A stretch of DNA of 64,000 nucleotides. Source: Bacteroidales bacterium (GTDB lineage: Bacteria; Bacteroidota; Bacteroidia; Bacteroidales; P3). Numbering within the stretch: position 1 is the first letter of the stretch; the number at the start of each line of letters is the position of its first letter. The stretch is from positions 1 to 64,000 of the forward strand of contig JAFRTM010000008.1 of NCBI GenBank assembly GCA_017439185.1, read 5' to 3'. The notes under the pieces were generated by a model. It saw nothing but the letters and a program-made list of their open reading frames with translations, had not been told where the DNA came from and made no database searches. The position numbers and the translations under genes are program-made. Shown in pieces: positions 41,746 to 51,287 of this stretch.

Positions 41746-43164
41746 TTAGCGGAGAAGGAGTTCGGCGACGTTCTCGACATGCTGGGTGTGGGGGAACATG
41801 TCGACGGGCTGGATGCGACGGACGTCGTAGGCCTCGTGGAGGAGCTGAAGGTCGCGTGCCTGGGTGGCAGGGTTGCAGCTCACATATACTATCTTACGCG
41901 GGCGCGTGGCAAGGAGTTGCCGGACCACCTTCTCGTGCATGCCGGCACGCGGGGGATCGGTGACGACGACATCGGGACGTCCATGAAGGGCGATGAACTC
42001 CTCGGTGAGGACTTCCGCCATATCGCCTACGAAGAACTCGGCATTGGCTATATTGTTGACCTGCGCGTTGAGACGGGCGTCTTCGATGGCTTCGGCCACA
42101 TACTCGATGCCGACGACCTTGCGACAACGGTCGGCAAGGAACTGGGCTATGGTGCCGGTGCCGGTGTATAGGTCATAGACCGTCTCGTCGCCATGGAGGT
42201 CGGCGAACTCGTGGACGAAGGAATAGAGGCGCTGGGCCTGGAGGGAGTTGGTCTGGTAGAATGACTTGGGGTTGATCTTGAAAGTGAGGTGACCTTCTCC
42301 TCCATATTTGGCCATCTGCTCGCAGATGTGGTCCTTGCCATGGTAGAGGTGGACGGGGAGGTCGGTGTAGGAGTCGTTGAACTTGGTGTTGACGATATAC
42401 TGCAGCGAGGTGATCTGCGGGAAAGAGTCTCTGAGGTGGTCGAGGAGCGGGAAGAGGAGAGCGTCGTCGGGCTGGGCGACGATGACGAGGACCATCCACT
42501 CGCCGAGGGTGCTGTTGCGTATGACGAGGTTGCGGAGGAAGCCGGTGTGGTTGCGGATGTCGTAGAAAGAGAGGGAGTGGGCGAGGGCATAGTCGCGCAC
42601 GGAGAGGCGTATGGAGTTGGAGAGGTCCTGCTGGAGGGCGCAATGCTCGATGGGGAGGACCTTGTCGAAGAGGCCGGGGATGTGGAAGCCGAGTGCGCCG
42701 GGGGAGTCGGGGGAGTCGTCCTTGACCTCTTTCCTGGCGCGGGAAGAGAAGGTGAACTCGAGCTTGTTGCGGTAGTAGAAGATATTGTCGGAGCCGCAGA
42801 TGGGCTGCATGAGGCTGCAGTCCACCGAGCCGAGGCGTTCGAGGTTATCGCGCACCTGCCGCTGTTTGGCTTCGAGCTGGTCGGGGTAGTTGAGTGTCTG
42901 CCACTTGCAGCCGCCGCATACGCCGAAATGGGGGCACTGCTGGGGAACCCGCTTGGGAGAGGGCACGCGGAGCTGGACCAGACGTCCTTCGGCGTAGGAC
43001 TTCTTCTTTTTGATAAGTTTGACGTCGGCGACGTCGCCGGGTACCACGAAGGGGACGAAGACGACGAGACCATCGTGACGGGCTATGGCTTTGCCTTCGG
43101 CGGCGACATCCTCGATGAGGAGGTTCTCTATGACAGGTTGAGTTTTCATCTTGTTGAGCTTCAT
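41746..43164 (-). CDS. rlmD: 23S rRNA (uracil-5-)-methyltransferase RlmD/RumA family
   Basis: m5U methyltransferase acting on 23S rRNA (or tRNA; the family cannot be split safely by eye). An N-terminal TRAM domain (about 14-75) precedes a four-Cys iron-sulfur site with CPHFGVCGGCKWQ (about 87). The SAM-binding motif VYDLYTGTGTIAQFLA is at about 330, DPPRAGMHEKVV at about 400, and the catalytic Cys in VYVSCNPATQARDL at about 420. The length of 472 residues is typical. Confidence 0.9.
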   Translation of the reverse strand: MKLNKMKTQPVIENLLIEDVAAEGKAIARHDGLVVFVPFVVPGDVADVKLIKKKKSYAEGRLVQLRVPSPKRVPQQCPHFGVCGGCKWQTLNYPDQLEAKQRQVRDNLERLGSVDCSLMQPICGSDNIFYYRNKLEFTFSSRARKEVKDDSPDSPGALGFHIPGLFDKVLPIEHCALQQDLSNSIRLSVRDYALAHSLSFYDIRNHTGFLRNLVIRNSTLGEWMVLVIVAQPDDALLFPLLDHLRDSFPQITSLQYIVNTKFNDSYTDLPVHLYHGKDHICEQMAKYGGEGHLTFKINPKSFYQTNSLQAQRLYSFVHEFADLHGDETVYDLYTGTGTIAQFLADRCRKVVGIEYVAEAIEDARLNAQVNNIANAEFFVGDMAEVLTEEFIALHGRPDVVVTDPPRAGMHEKVVRQLLATRPRKIVYVSCNPATQARDLQLLHEAYDVRRIQPVDMFPHTQHVENVAELLLR

Positions 43165-43281
43165 TGGGGAGAGGTTCAGTTATATTACCAAAAAAGAAGT
43201 ACTGCGACTGCGGCAATACCTCTTTTACTTGTGCAATAAGACGCTATTTCGTAGCCCCTGAGGGCGACCGGCGGGAGTGGA

Positions 43282-43428
43282 CTAGCGCTCGTCGGACACG
43301 GTCAGTTTCTTTCTGCCTTTTCTGCGACGTGCAGCCAAAACTTTCCTACCGTTAGCCGTTGCCATTCTCTGACGAAATCCGTGCTTATTAGCTCTTTTTC
43401 TTCTCGAAGGTTGAAACGTTCTTTTCAT
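43282..43428 (-). CDS. rpmH: 50S ribosomal protein L34
   Basis: A 48-residue basic protein starting [19 protein letters not shown] and containing [20 protein letters not shown], diagnostic of L34. It is separate from dnaA, as is usual in Bacteroidota. A promoter on the same strand lies at 43453-43482. Confidence 0.97.
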   Translation of the reverse strand: MKRTFQPSRRKRANKHGFRQRMATANGRKVLAARRRKGRKKLTVSDER

Positions 43429-43452
43429 CTTTTTTACTCATTTTTGGAGTTG

Positions 43453-43482
43453 CAAAAGTACAAAAAAAAAATATTCTACAAG
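43453..43482 (-). promoter_or_regulatory. rpmH promoter
   Basis: The minus strand reads CTTG (43482-43479), an 18-bp spacer, and TACTTTTG (43460-43453), 24 bp before the rpmH ATG. Confidence 0.7.
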
Positions 43483-43562
43483 AAAAAAATTAACAACGAA
43501 AATAATTTTTTCTTACAAAAGACTGGTAATCAACGGTATAAAAAATAAATATTTTCTTTATT

Positions 43563-43593
43563 TTTGTGAATAAAAAAATAATTAGTATCTTTG
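43563..43593 (+). promoter_or_regulatory. Promoter of the TPR-like/secG unit
   Basis: TTTG at 43563-43566, 19 bp, then TATCTTTG at 43586-43593, a consensus Bacteroidota promoter 34 bp before the ATG. Confidence 0.8.
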
Positions 43594-43627
43594 CAAACTC
43601 AAATTTGAAAGAAAAAAGCATTTTTTG

Positions 43628-44299
43628 ATGGATAAAAAAGTGTTTAATAGTATGGTTGCCGAGCCGACGGTTTTCACGTATCAAGACAAGGTCGAGATAC
43701 AGGAAGAGCGTGTGCGTGCTCCGTACAGCTCGTTGCTGCAGGTGATGGACCTGCTGAGCGAGAAGGCGTGCGGAGTGATGGGAGGAGGAGCCGAGGCCAG
43801 AGTGGCGCTGTACCTTTCGCCGAGTCAGAGTATAGAGGCGATGCTGGCGGCAGTGAAGCTGAAAGAGGAGAGGGTGGTGCCGGCCGCAGCTGAGCCAAAG
43901 AAAGAGGAGAAGAAGGAAGAGAAGAGAAAAGAGGACGCCACCGAGGTGGACATACTGCAGGAAATAAACGACTATCAGGAGATATCGCTGAAGACGGCGC
44001 CGAAGAGCGTGATACTGGACAAGTTCCTGGAGGTGACCCCGAGAAGGGACGAAGATATGGAAGACGACGGAGAAGAGAGTCTTGCCGAGATGGGGAAGAA
44101 GAGCATACAGCCCAACAAAGGACTGGAGACCGAGACCCTGGCTACGATACTGGAGAGGCAGGGAAGATACGACAAGGCGATAGTGGTGTACGTCAACCTG
44201 ATGGCACGGGAGCCGGAAAAGAAAGAGAAATACGAAGCCCGCATAGCGGAACTGAAAAATAAAATAGCGGAACTAAAAAATAAAAAGGAATCTAAATAA
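43628..44299 (+). CDS. Conserved protein upstream of secG, function unknown
   Basis: A soluble protein of 223 residues. Residues about 80-105 are a Lys/Glu-rich run; the C-terminal part (about 170-223) has a short helical-repeat unit LATILERQGRYDKAIVVYVNL, TPR-like, and ends in a coiled coil (IAELKNKIAELKNKKE). Bacteroidota often place such a protein before secG, which is 24 bp downstream here. I cannot name a function. Confidence 0.7.
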   Translation: MDKKVFNSMVAEPTVFTYQDKVEIQEERVRAPYSSLLQVMDLLSEKACGVMGGGAEARVALYLSPSQSIEAMLAAVKLKEERVVPAAAEPKKEEKKEEKRKEDATEVDILQEINDYQEISLKTAPKSVILDKFLEVTPRRDEDMEDDGEESLAEMGKKSIQPNKGLETETLATILERQGRYDKAIVVYVNLMAREPEKKEKYEARIAELKNKIAELKNKKESK

Positions 44300-44323
44300 T
44301 AATAAATAAAAAAAAACGGTATT

Positions 44324-44641
44324 ATGTATCAATTCTTAGTAATCTTGATTTTGCTTGTTTGTGTATTGCTCGCCGTAGTGGTGTTGGTACAGAACTCGAA
44401 GGGAGGCGGACTGGCAGCCAACTTCTCGGCTCCTCAGGATGTCCTTGGAGTGAGGAAGACCACCTCGTTCTTCGAGAAAGCCACATGGGGCCTGGCCATA
44501 GCGCTGGTAGTGCTGAGCCTTACCGCCACGGTGGCCATTCCCCGTCACCATAACGACAACGACAAAGAGCAGACCGAGCAGGCAGAGCAGAATCAGCAAG
44601 AGAACGCTGCCACGAGCACTACGACCACGACCAACGAATAA
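44324..44641 (+). CDS. secG: Preprotein translocase subunit SecG
   Basis: Small inner-membrane partner of SecYE. Two membrane segments lie at about residues 2-22 and 53-72, joined by the conserved loop VLVQNSKGGGLAANFSAPQ (about 23-41) and VRKTTSFFEKATW. The C-terminal tail is rich in Glu, Gln and Thr. The length is 105 residues. Confidence 0.93.
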   Translation: MYQFLVILILLVCVLLAVVVLVQNSKGGGLAANFSAPQDVLGVRKTTSFFEKATWGLAIALVVLSLTATVAIPRHHNDNDKEQTEQAEQNQQENAATSTTTTTNE

Positions 44642-44784
44642 GTCGCGGTGACGGTAGGGCCGAAGCAGAAGAGATAGGAGAGACGAGAAGGGAGCTACCG
44701 GAAGGCGGCGGTCTTGTCTCTCTTATATATTATATATAATGTATAGGAGACCCTGCGGGTGAGCAAAAAGAAACATAGCCGGCG

Positions 44785-46224
44785 ATGGACGAAGAGCTGA
44801 GAACACGAGTGGTGAGGCACATCATGGGCCATTTCCCCCACCAGCCCACGGAGTGCCAGGAGGCAGCATGCAGAGGGCTGGCCGAGTTCCTGTATGACGG
44901 CGACCCCTACGCGGCATTCCTGCTGAAAGGCTATGCCGGCACGGGCAAGACGTCGCTGGTGAGTGCGCTGATACAGTCGGCGCCGGGCATGAAGATAAAG
45001 ACGGTGCTGCTGGCCCCCACGGGGAGGGCGGCGAAAGTGCTGAGCAACTACTCGGGGAAGAAAGCCTATACGATACACAAGAAGATATACACGACGGTGA
45101 CAGACGCCTCGGGGGGGATACACTTCGGACTGTCGGCAAACAAGCACAGCCACACCCTGTTTATCGTTGACGAAGCGTCGATGATAGGTGTGGAAGACTT
45201 CGCCACAGGGCACAGCCTGCTGGAAGACCTGATAGACTATGTGACGGGAGGGAAGCACTGCCGCCTGCTGCTGGTAGGCGATGTGGCCCAGCTGCCCCCT
45301 GTGGGGCAGAGGGAAAGTCCGGCATTGGACCGGACATACCTCAGCAGCATATCGCCGCTGAAGGTGAGAGAAGCCACGCTGGACGAAGTGGTGAGGCAGC
45401 AGCAAGAGTCGGGAATACTGCACAACGCCACCCTACTGAGAGACAGGATAGAGACGATGGAAGACGGCGAGGTGGTAGAGGGGCGACTGTTCGAGCTGAC
45501 AGGATTCGACGACATCAAAACTATGAGCGGCGAAGAGCTGACCGACAGCATGAACGGCGAATACGGCGAGTGGGGCGAAGAGGGGGTGGTGCTGATCACG
45601 CGGTCGAACAAGCGAGCCAACCTCTATAACCAAGGAATCAGGAACCGGGTGCTTTTCAGAGAAGAGGAGGTGAACGCCGGCGACCTGCTGATGGTGGTAA
45701 AGAACAACTACTACTGGCTTGACGCCGAGTCGGAGATGGGCTTTATAGCCAACGGCGACGTGGTGGAGATTCAGAGCGCACGGAACTACGAAGAGATGTA
45801 CGGATTTCGGTTTATAGACGCCACGGTGAGATTTGTGGACTACGAAGAGGGGCAGCCGGTGGACTGCAAGCTGCTGCTGGACACGTTGCATTCGGAGTCG
45901 CCGAGCCTCACGAGAGAAGAGAGCATGAAGCTGTGGAACGCGGTGGCAGCCGACTATGCCGACATAACGCCAAAGAGCGAGCGGCTGAGGGCGATAAGGA
46001 ACAACCCCTACCTGAACGCACTGCAGGTGAAGTTCGCCTATTCGCTGACCTGCCACAAGACCCAAGGCGGCCAGTGGCACACGGTGTACGTGGAAGAGGG
46101 ATATGTAGAAGAAGGAGGGAAAGACAGAGAGTGGCTGAGGTGGCTGTACACGGCGCTGACGAGGGCGACCGACAAGGTGTACCTACTGAATTTCAAAGAG
46201 GGACTACTGGAAGACAAAGATTGA
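44785..46224 (+). CDS. RecD-like/UvrD_C_2-type ATP-dependent DNA helicase
   Basis: Superfamily 1 helicase of the short RecD2-like type common in Bacteroidota. Walker A is GYAGTGKTSLV (about residues 51-61), motif Ia LAPTGRAAKVL, motif II VDEASMIGV (about 129), motif III VGDVAQLPPVG (about 162) and, at the C-terminus, motif V/VI sequences SLTCHKTQGGQW (about 417) and YTALTRATDKVYLL (about 452). The length is 479 residues. A role in recombination or repair is inferred from the family. Confidence 0.88.
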   Translation: MDEELRTRVVRHIMGHFPHQPTECQEAACRGLAEFLYDGDPYAAFLLKGYAGTGKTSLVSALIQSAPGMKIKTVLLAPTGRAAKVLSNYSGKKAYTIHKKIYTTVTDASGGIHFGLSANKHSHTLFIVDEASMIGVEDFATGHSLLEDLIDYVTGGKHCRLLLVGDVAQLPPVGQRESPALDRTYLSSISPLKVREATLDEVVRQQQESGILHNATLLRDRIETMEDGEVVEGRLFELTGFDDIKTMSGEELTDSMNGEYGEWGEEGVVLITRSNKRANLYNQGIRNRVLFREEEVNAGDLLMVVKNNYYWLDAESEMGFIANGDVVEIQSARNYEEMYGFRFIDATVRFVDYEEGQPVDCKLLLDTLHSESPSLTREESMKLWNAVAADYADITPKSERLRAIRNNPYLNALQVKFAYSLTCHKTQGGQWHTVYVEEGYVEEGGKDREWLRWLYTALTRATDKVYLLNFKEGLLEDKD

Positions 46225-46229
46225 GAGAG

Positions 46230-46595
46230 ATGGAGATAATGGAACTTTTAGAATTCAGGGAACGCGAAGAGCTGCGGAGGTGGCTGACGGCGAACCATAG
46301 CCAGGAGAAAGAATGCTGGGTCGCCACCTATAGGAGGAAAGAGAAGCCCGAGGGGGTGTGCCTCAGGTATCTCGACGTTGTGGAAGAGGCGCTGTGTTTC
46401 GGATGGATAGACTCGACCTGCAAAAGCATGGGCGACGGGAGGCTGGCCCAACGGCTCTCGCCCCGGCAGAAGAGGAGCCACTGGACAGAGCTGAACCGCG
46501 AGAGGTGTGCAGACCTGGAGAGGCGCGGACTGATGACCGACGCCGGCCGGAAAGCATGGGAAGATGGATTGGAAAACAAAAACCAAGGAAGATGA
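46230..46595 (+). CDS. YdeI/OmpD-associated-like protein, short form
   Basis: Residues 8-110 fit the YdeI family pattern: WLTANHSQEKECWVATYR (about 18-35), VVEEALCFGWIDSTCK (about 51) and LSPRQKRSHWTELN (about 77). At 121 residues it lacks the C-terminal third usual for the family (180-200). Function is unclear; some members have been linked to bacteriocin or stress tolerance. Its stop overlaps the next ATG by 4 bp (ATGA). Confidence 0.7.
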   Translation: MEIMELLEFREREELRRWLTANHSQEKECWVATYRRKEKPEGVCLRYLDVVEEALCFGWIDSTCKSMGDGRLAQRLSPRQKRSHWTELNRERCADLERRGLMTDAGRKAWEDGLENKNQGR

Positions 46596-47056
46596 AGAAG
46601 ACGGGACTTTGGATTGCCGGAATTGTTGCCGTAATAGCGTTGGCAGTCGGGATTATCGTGCCGGTTGTCACGAAAGGGAAGAGTGACGGCAGAGAAGCGA
46701 AGATTGCAGAGCAGGTGTGGCAACTGAGCCAGAAGAGGCCCGAGGGTTTTACGGTAGATATAAGCACGATGGAAGAGCCGGCAGAAGGTATTGCCGTGGC
46801 TTATGAGGCTACCCAGGGAAGCCTCTCGCAGGAGGCGCTCACGACGGTGGTGACGCATGCGCTGGAGCACGACGGATATGTGGGAGGGTGGCTTGACGAG
46901 GAGAGCGGGCTATACTATTTCGACAGCACTAAACTCTTTCCCGAAGACAAGATTGAAGAGGCGCTGGAATTTGCGAGAGAGAACGGGCAGACGGCAATAT
47001 ATATAATCTCGACCGGAGAAGAGATAAGAGTGGAAGCGGCGAGAGCGGCAGCGTAA
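46592..47056 (+). CDS. Membrane-anchored protein of unknown function
   Basis: A basic start (MKKTG) and one membrane segment at about residues 6-26 are followed by a soluble domain of about 125 residues, acidic and presumably periplasmic. I recognise no family. It is translationally coupled to the YdeI-like gene. Confidence 0.65.
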   Translation: MKKTGLWIAGIVAVIALAVGIIVPVVTKGKSDGREAKIAEQVWQLSQKRPEGFTVDISTMEEPAEGIAVAYEATQGSLSQEALTTVVTHALEHDGYVGGWLDEESGLYYFDSTKLFPEDKIEEALEFARENGQTAIYIISTGEEIRVEAARAAA

Positions 47057-47180
47057 GAGAAGTTTTTGTGGCGAGGGAGGCAATAATTGGCGAGAAATTC
47101 CGTTATTATACGGAAGCGACAATTGCTGCCAACGGCACGCAGGAATTCAGAAACGATATTAACCTATAACACGATATATT

Positions 47181-47723
47181 ATGGCAACGATTTATGATTA
47201 CAAAGCACTTGCCAGCAACGGCAAAGAGATAGACTTCGCAGAGTTCAAAGGCAAGGTGCTGCTGATAGTGAACACTGCGAGCAAATGCGGCTTCACGCCC
47301 CAGTTTGACGGGCTGGAGAGCCTGAACGAGAAATACCGCGACCGCGGGCTGGTGTGCATAGGATTCCCCTGCAACCAGTTCAAAGAGCAAGACCCCGGGA
47401 GCGACGGTGAGATAGCCGAGTTCTGCCGGCTGAACTACGGCGTGACGTTCCAAATCATGAAGAAGATAGACGTGAACGGAGCCGAGGCCCATCCTATATT
47501 CGAGTACCTGAAAAGCCAGGCGCCGACCGAGGAATACAAAGGGCTGAAAGCCAAAGGAGCGGCGGCGCTGTTCAAGAGCATCAGCAAGAGCGTGGAGAAA
47601 GAGAGCGACATAAAGTGGAACTTCACTAAGTTCCTCATCTCGCGCGACGGCTGCACGGTGAAGCGCTACCCGCCAACCACCGAGCCCAAAGATTTCGAGA
47701 AAGACATAGAGGCGATGTTATAA
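47181..47723 (+). CDS. Glutathione peroxidase family protein (cytoplasmic)
   Basis: Thiol peroxidase of the GPx fold, probably thioredoxin-dependent in bacteria. The peroxidatic Cys is in NTASKCGFTPQF (about residue 37), the Gln of the tetrad in GFPCNQF (about 69-75), and Trp/Asn in KWNFTKFLI (about 141-149). Cys replaces selenocysteine. The length is 180 residues, with no signal peptide. A second, exported copy follows 21 bp downstream. Confidence 0.92.
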   Translation: MATIYDYKALASNGKEIDFAEFKGKVLLIVNTASKCGFTPQFDGLESLNEKYRDRGLVCIGFPCNQFKEQDPGSDGEIAEFCRLNYGVTFQIMKKIDVNGAEAHPIFEYLKSQAPTEEYKGLKAKGAAALFKSISKSVEKESDIKWNFTKFLISRDGCTVKRYPPTTEPKDFEKDIEAML

Positions 47724-47744
47724 AACGACAAAGAGACAATACAG

Positions 47745-48383
47745 ATGAAACAGATAACTTTATTAGTACTTGCCGCCGCCCTTATGCTTGTCGGCTGCAA
47801 GCAAAAAACGGCTACTTCGGTGGAAGACATAGACAACATCTACCAGTTCAGCGTGCTTGACGGCAACAACGACACGGTGAGCATGAGCGACTATCAGGGT
47901 CAGGTGCTGCTGATAGTGAATACCGCCACACAGTGTGGATTCACGCCGCAGTACGAAGAGTTGCAGAAGCTGTACACCAAGTACCACGGGAAGAAGTTCG
48001 AGATTCTTGACTTTCCTTGCAACCAGTTTGGCGAGCAGGCTCCCGGAAGTTATGATGAGATACACGGCTTCTGCACGCTGAACTACAACATTACATTCCC
48101 GCAGATGGGCAAGATAGAAGTGAACGGGGATGGAGAGGGAGTCTCGCCACTCTACAAATGGCTCAAGAGCAAGGCAGCATTTGGCGGTTTCGACACCAGC
48201 GACCCGATAGGAGCCTACCTAGACCAGATGTTCCGGGCACAGGACAGTCTCTACGACCAAAGCTCCGACATCAAATGGAACTTCACTAAATTCCTGATTG
48301 ACCGCGACGGCAATGTAGCAGCCCGCTTTGAGCCCACCGCCAAGATAAGCGACATAGACGCGGCAATAGCCCAATTGCTGTAG
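47745..48383 (+). CDS. Glutathione peroxidase family lipoprotein
   Basis: The N-terminus MKQITLLVLAAALMLVGC is a lipoprotein signal with Cys18, so the enzyme should sit in the envelope. The peroxidase motifs NTATQCGFTPQY (about 60), FPCNQFGEQ (about 87) and KWNFTKFLI (about 178) are all present. An insert of about 15 residues near position 150 separates it from the upstream paralogue. The pair probably covers cytoplasmic and periplasmic peroxide. Confidence 0.9.
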   Translation: MKQITLLVLAAALMLVGCKQKTATSVEDIDNIYQFSVLDGNNDTVSMSDYQGQVLLIVNTATQCGFTPQYEELQKLYTKYHGKKFEILDFPCNQFGEQAPGSYDEIHGFCTLNYNITFPQMGKIEVNGDGEGVSPLYKWLKSKAAFGGFDTSDPIGAYLDQMFRAQDSLYDQSSDIKWNFTKFLIDRDGNVAARFEPTAKISDIDAAIAQLL

Positions 48384-48419
48384 CTGACGCCTGTTTCCCT
48401 ATAGGTAAATTCGAGAAAT

Positions 48420-49544
48420 ATGAAAGGAAAAAATACCGCCAAAATGAGAAAAGCTTTTATCTATATGACGATTGTGGCGATGATGTTCGCCTCGTGCAAG
48501 AAAGAGGAAGTCACGCCAGAGCCGGACAACAACACGGTGGTGGTGCTGAACTGCGTGAAGCCCGCCTACCTGAAGGCCGGCGACACGGTGGCGCTTATCT
48601 CCCCTTCCTATTACACTCCGATGGAGAACGTGGAGCTGACAGCCGAGCTGCTGCGGTCGTGGGGGCTGGTGCCGGTCATCGGTCCCAACGTAGGAAAATT
48701 GGTTGACGGAAAATATGCCGGGACGGTGGAAGAGCGTGCCAGCGACATCCTGTGGGCGTTCCGCGAGCCAAGCATCAAGGCCATCATCTGCAACCGCGGA
48801 GGCTACGGCACCATACAACTCATAGACCGTATACCCCTCAAGGTGTTGGCATCCTCGCCGAAATGGTTTGTGGGATTCAGCGACATCACTACGCTGCACG
48901 GCCTGCTGAGCCGCGCCGGAGTGATGAGCGTGCACGGCACAATGAGCTCCTTCCTGGCACAAGGAGGCACCGACGAGACAAGTACGATGATGAGAGACCT
49001 GCTTATGGGGCAAGTGCCTTTCTATAACTTGCCCGTCCATCCGCAGAACATCTTAGGACAGGCCAGCGGCACACTGGTGGGTGGCAACCTCTGCACGTTC
49101 ACTCCTAACCTCGGCACACAAGCCGACGCCACAATGGGGCAGGGACTGATACTTTTCATAGAAGAGGTAGGTGAATCGATGCACAACATAGACCGTCAGA
49201 TGCGTATATTGCAGATGAACGGAGTGCTGGACCGCTGCAACGGCATAGTCCTCGGCGAGTTCAGCGACTGCGGGACAGAGTTCACTTACGAGAACGTAGA
49301 AGCGATGATACGCCAAATCGTGGAACCCTACGGAATACCGATGCTATGCGGATTCCCCGGCGGACATGGCGACGTGAACCTTCCTCTTGTCATGGGGGCT
49401 CCCGCCACTATTGATGTGCGCAATGACGGAGCCTCGCTGCAGTTCAACGTCAGCGGCGAGCAATACACAGCCAGCACCGCCGACGTCACCGCCACGCCGA
49501 CACCAGTCGGAGTCCGCATGAAACTGGCCGGAAAGAAGAACTAA
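48420..49544 (+). CDS. LD-carboxypeptidase (peptidase S66) lipoprotein
   Basis: Muropeptide-processing serine peptidase of the LdcA family. The N-terminal region carries a lipobox (MMFASC, Cys near residue 26), and ATG 48444 (MRKAFIYM) may be the real start. Core motifs are FVGFSDITTLHG with the catalytic Ser (about 160), LFIEEVGE with the Glu (about 242), and FPGGHGDVNLPL with the His (about 313). It may recycle peptidoglycan at the cell surface; the usual family members are cytoplasmic, so the lipid anchor is notable. Confidence 0.87.
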   Translation: MKGKNTAKMRKAFIYMTIVAMMFASCKKEEVTPEPDNNTVVVLNCVKPAYLKAGDTVALISPSYYTPMENVELTAELLRSWGLVPVIGPNVGKLVDGKYAGTVEERASDILWAFREPSIKAIICNRGGYGTIQLIDRIPLKVLASSPKWFVGFSDITTLHGLLSRAGVMSVHGTMSSFLAQGGTDETSTMMRDLLMGQVPFYNLPVHPQNILGQASGTLVGGNLCTFTPNLGTQADATMGQGLILFIEEVGESMHNIDRQMRILQMNGVLDRCNGIVLGEFSDCGTEFTYENVEAMIRQIVEPYGIPMLCGFPGGHGDVNLPLVMGAPATIDVRNDGASLQFNVSGEQYTASTADVTATPTPVGVRMKLAGKKN

Positions 49545-49567
49545 CGGAAAGAAAAGAGCTGAGATCG

Positions 49568-50398
49568 ATGAAATACTATATCGTTGACGCATTTACCGAC
49601 AAGCCTTTCGGAGGAAATCCCGCAGGGGTGGTGCTTCTGGAAGCTGACGAGTCCCCCGAAGAGAGGCTGATGCTACAAGTGGCGGCGGAGTTGAGATTTT
49701 CCGAGACAGCGTTTGTGAGAAGATTGTCGCAAACAGCATACCATCTGCGTTATTTTACGCCGACAGGCGAGGTAGAGTTGTGCGGGCACGCCACCATAGC
49801 CACCTTCTCCCTGTTGCACAGCCTGGGGTTGGCCGACGGACGATGCAGGTGCCACACGATGGCCGGGAACCTCGGCATAGAGGCGGGCGAACGAATCCTG
49901 ATGGAGATGGCAAGTCCCAAAATCGTGAAGACTATCGACGACTCAAGAGACATATACAAAGCCCTGGGTCTTGACGGATACAGACCCGAGTTGCCCGTGC
50001 AAGTGGCCTATGCCGGATTGGAAGACATTATGATTCCCGTGCCCGACAAGAGGACGCTGAACACACTGCAACCCGACATGGCCGCCGTAGCCGACATCTC
50101 ACGCACACTTAAGGCCACTAGCTTTCACGTCTTTACTCTGACTGAAGACTACACTGCCCACGTGCGAGACTTTGCGCCACTCTGCGGCATTCCCGAGGAG
50201 TCTGCTACTGGTACAGCTAACGCCGCATTGACCCACTACCTAGCCGTCAACGGCATTGTGCCCCGGCAGGGAGATTTCGAATTCCTTCAAGGAGAGGCTA
50301 TGGGAAGACCCTCGAAGGTGGCGACACGCATAGCTCCCGACGGGACGATATATGTAGGCGGAACAGCCGCAATCGTGGCGGAAGGGAATATTTTATAA
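49568..50398 (+). CDS. PhzF-family protein
   Basis: Isomerase/epimerase-like fold related to PhzF and diaminopimelate epimerase. The catalytic Glu is in RFSETAFV (about residue 44), and YFTPTGEVELCGHATIA (about 61-77) and ESATGTANAALTHYL (about 215) are diagnostic. No phenazine genes are nearby, so the substrate is unknown. The length is 276 residues. Confidence 0.9.
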   Translation: MKYYIVDAFTDKPFGGNPAGVVLLEADESPEERLMLQVAAELRFSETAFVRRLSQTAYHLRYFTPTGEVELCGHATIATFSLLHSLGLADGRCRCHTMAGNLGIEAGERILMEMASPKIVKTIDDSRDIYKALGLDGYRPELPVQVAYAGLEDIMIPVPDKRTLNTLQPDMAAVADISRTLKATSFHVFTLTEDYTAHVRDFAPLCGIPEESATGTANAALTHYLAVNGIVPRQGDFEFLQGEAMGRPSKVATRIAPDGTIYVGGTAAIVAEGNIL

Positions 50399-50430
50399 CA
50401 AGCGAAGCGAGAATAAAGAAGACACAAAGC

Positions 50431-51168
50431 ATGGACAGAAGAGATTTTATCAAGAAGACAGCCGTAGCAGCGGCAGCAGGAGCAGTGATATCCTCGCCGC
50501 TGAGTTCCCTCGCGGCACTGGAAAACAAGGATAATAAGGCAATGAAACATCTGAAAGTACTACTTATCAACGGAAGTCCCCGACAGAAAGGGAATACAAA
50601 CCTTGCCCTTGCGGAGGCGGCGAAACAACTAGAGAAGCACGGTATAGGTACTGAAGTGCTGCAGATAGGCAGCCAGGCGATACACGGGTGCGTGGCCTGC
50701 AACCAATGCCACACGACAGGCCGCTGCGTGTTCGACGACGACTTGTGCAACCATGCCATAGAGATCATGACGCAGAGCGATGCCCTGATAGTGGGAGCTC
50801 CAACATATTACGGTCAACCAAACGGCACGGTGCTGAGCCTCGTACAGAGGATGAGCTATGCCGCCTCGAAGGTGATGCAGAACAAGCCGGCGGCGGCAGT
50901 GGCCGTGTGCCGCAGAGGTGGAGCCTCGGCAGTGTACCAAACCTTGCTTATGCCCTTCCAGATGCAGAATATGCCGATTGTCACTTCACAATATTGGAAC
51001 ATCGTATACGGACGCACAGAGGGTGAAGCCTCCCTCGACGCAGAGGGTTTGCAGACTATGCGCACTATGGCCGACAATATGGCGTTTCTTCTGAAGAAAA
51101 TACACGCCGACGGGGAACCCAAATACCCAGAGAGAGAGAAACACCAGACGACGTCTTTTATAAAATAG
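50431..51168 (+). CDS. Flavodoxin-family reductase with Tat-like leader
   Basis: The leader MDRRDFIKKTAVAAAAGA has RRDF in a twin-arginine-like context, followed by an Ala-rich hydrophobic stretch and an AxA site near residue 30, suggesting export with bound flavin. The flavodoxin fold starts LLINGSPRQKGNTNLAL (about 48). CVACNQC (about 86) and GAPTYYGQPNGTVLSLVQRM (about 117) match NADPH-dependent FMN reductases of the iron-sulfur flavoprotein type. The substrate is unknown. Confidence 0.82.
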   Translation: MDRRDFIKKTAVAAAAGAVISSPLSSLAALENKDNKAMKHLKVLLINGSPRQKGNTNLALAEAAKQLEKHGIGTEVLQIGSQAIHGCVACNQCHTTGRCVFDDDLCNHAIEIMTQSDALIVGAPTYYGQPNGTVLSLVQRMSYAASKVMQNKPAAAVAVCRRGGASAVYQTLLMPFQMQNMPIVTSQYWNIVYGRTEGEASLDAEGLQTMRTMADNMAFLLKKIHADGEPKYPEREKHQTTSFIK

Positions 51169-51217
51169 AGCAACCGACAATAACCAGTATGCAGGGGTGA
51201 GACAACACTCTATCAAC

Positions 51218-51239
51218 CACATTCCTGGGATGTGTTTTA
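51218..51239 (+). terminator. Probable terminator after the Tat-type flavoprotein gene
   Basis: CACAT-TCCTGGG-ATGTG followed by TTTTATT, between two convergent genes. The stem is short, so the call is moderate. Confidence 0.45.
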
Positions 51240-51287
51240 TTGGGCACTAGGTAGGGTTGGGCAAGGGCAACAGAAGCAGGATGCCCT

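Noticed and set aside
46592-47056. Second YdeI-family fragment
   Set aside because: It has its own membrane anchor and no YdeI motifs, so it is a separate gene, not the missing C-terminus of the upstream ORF.
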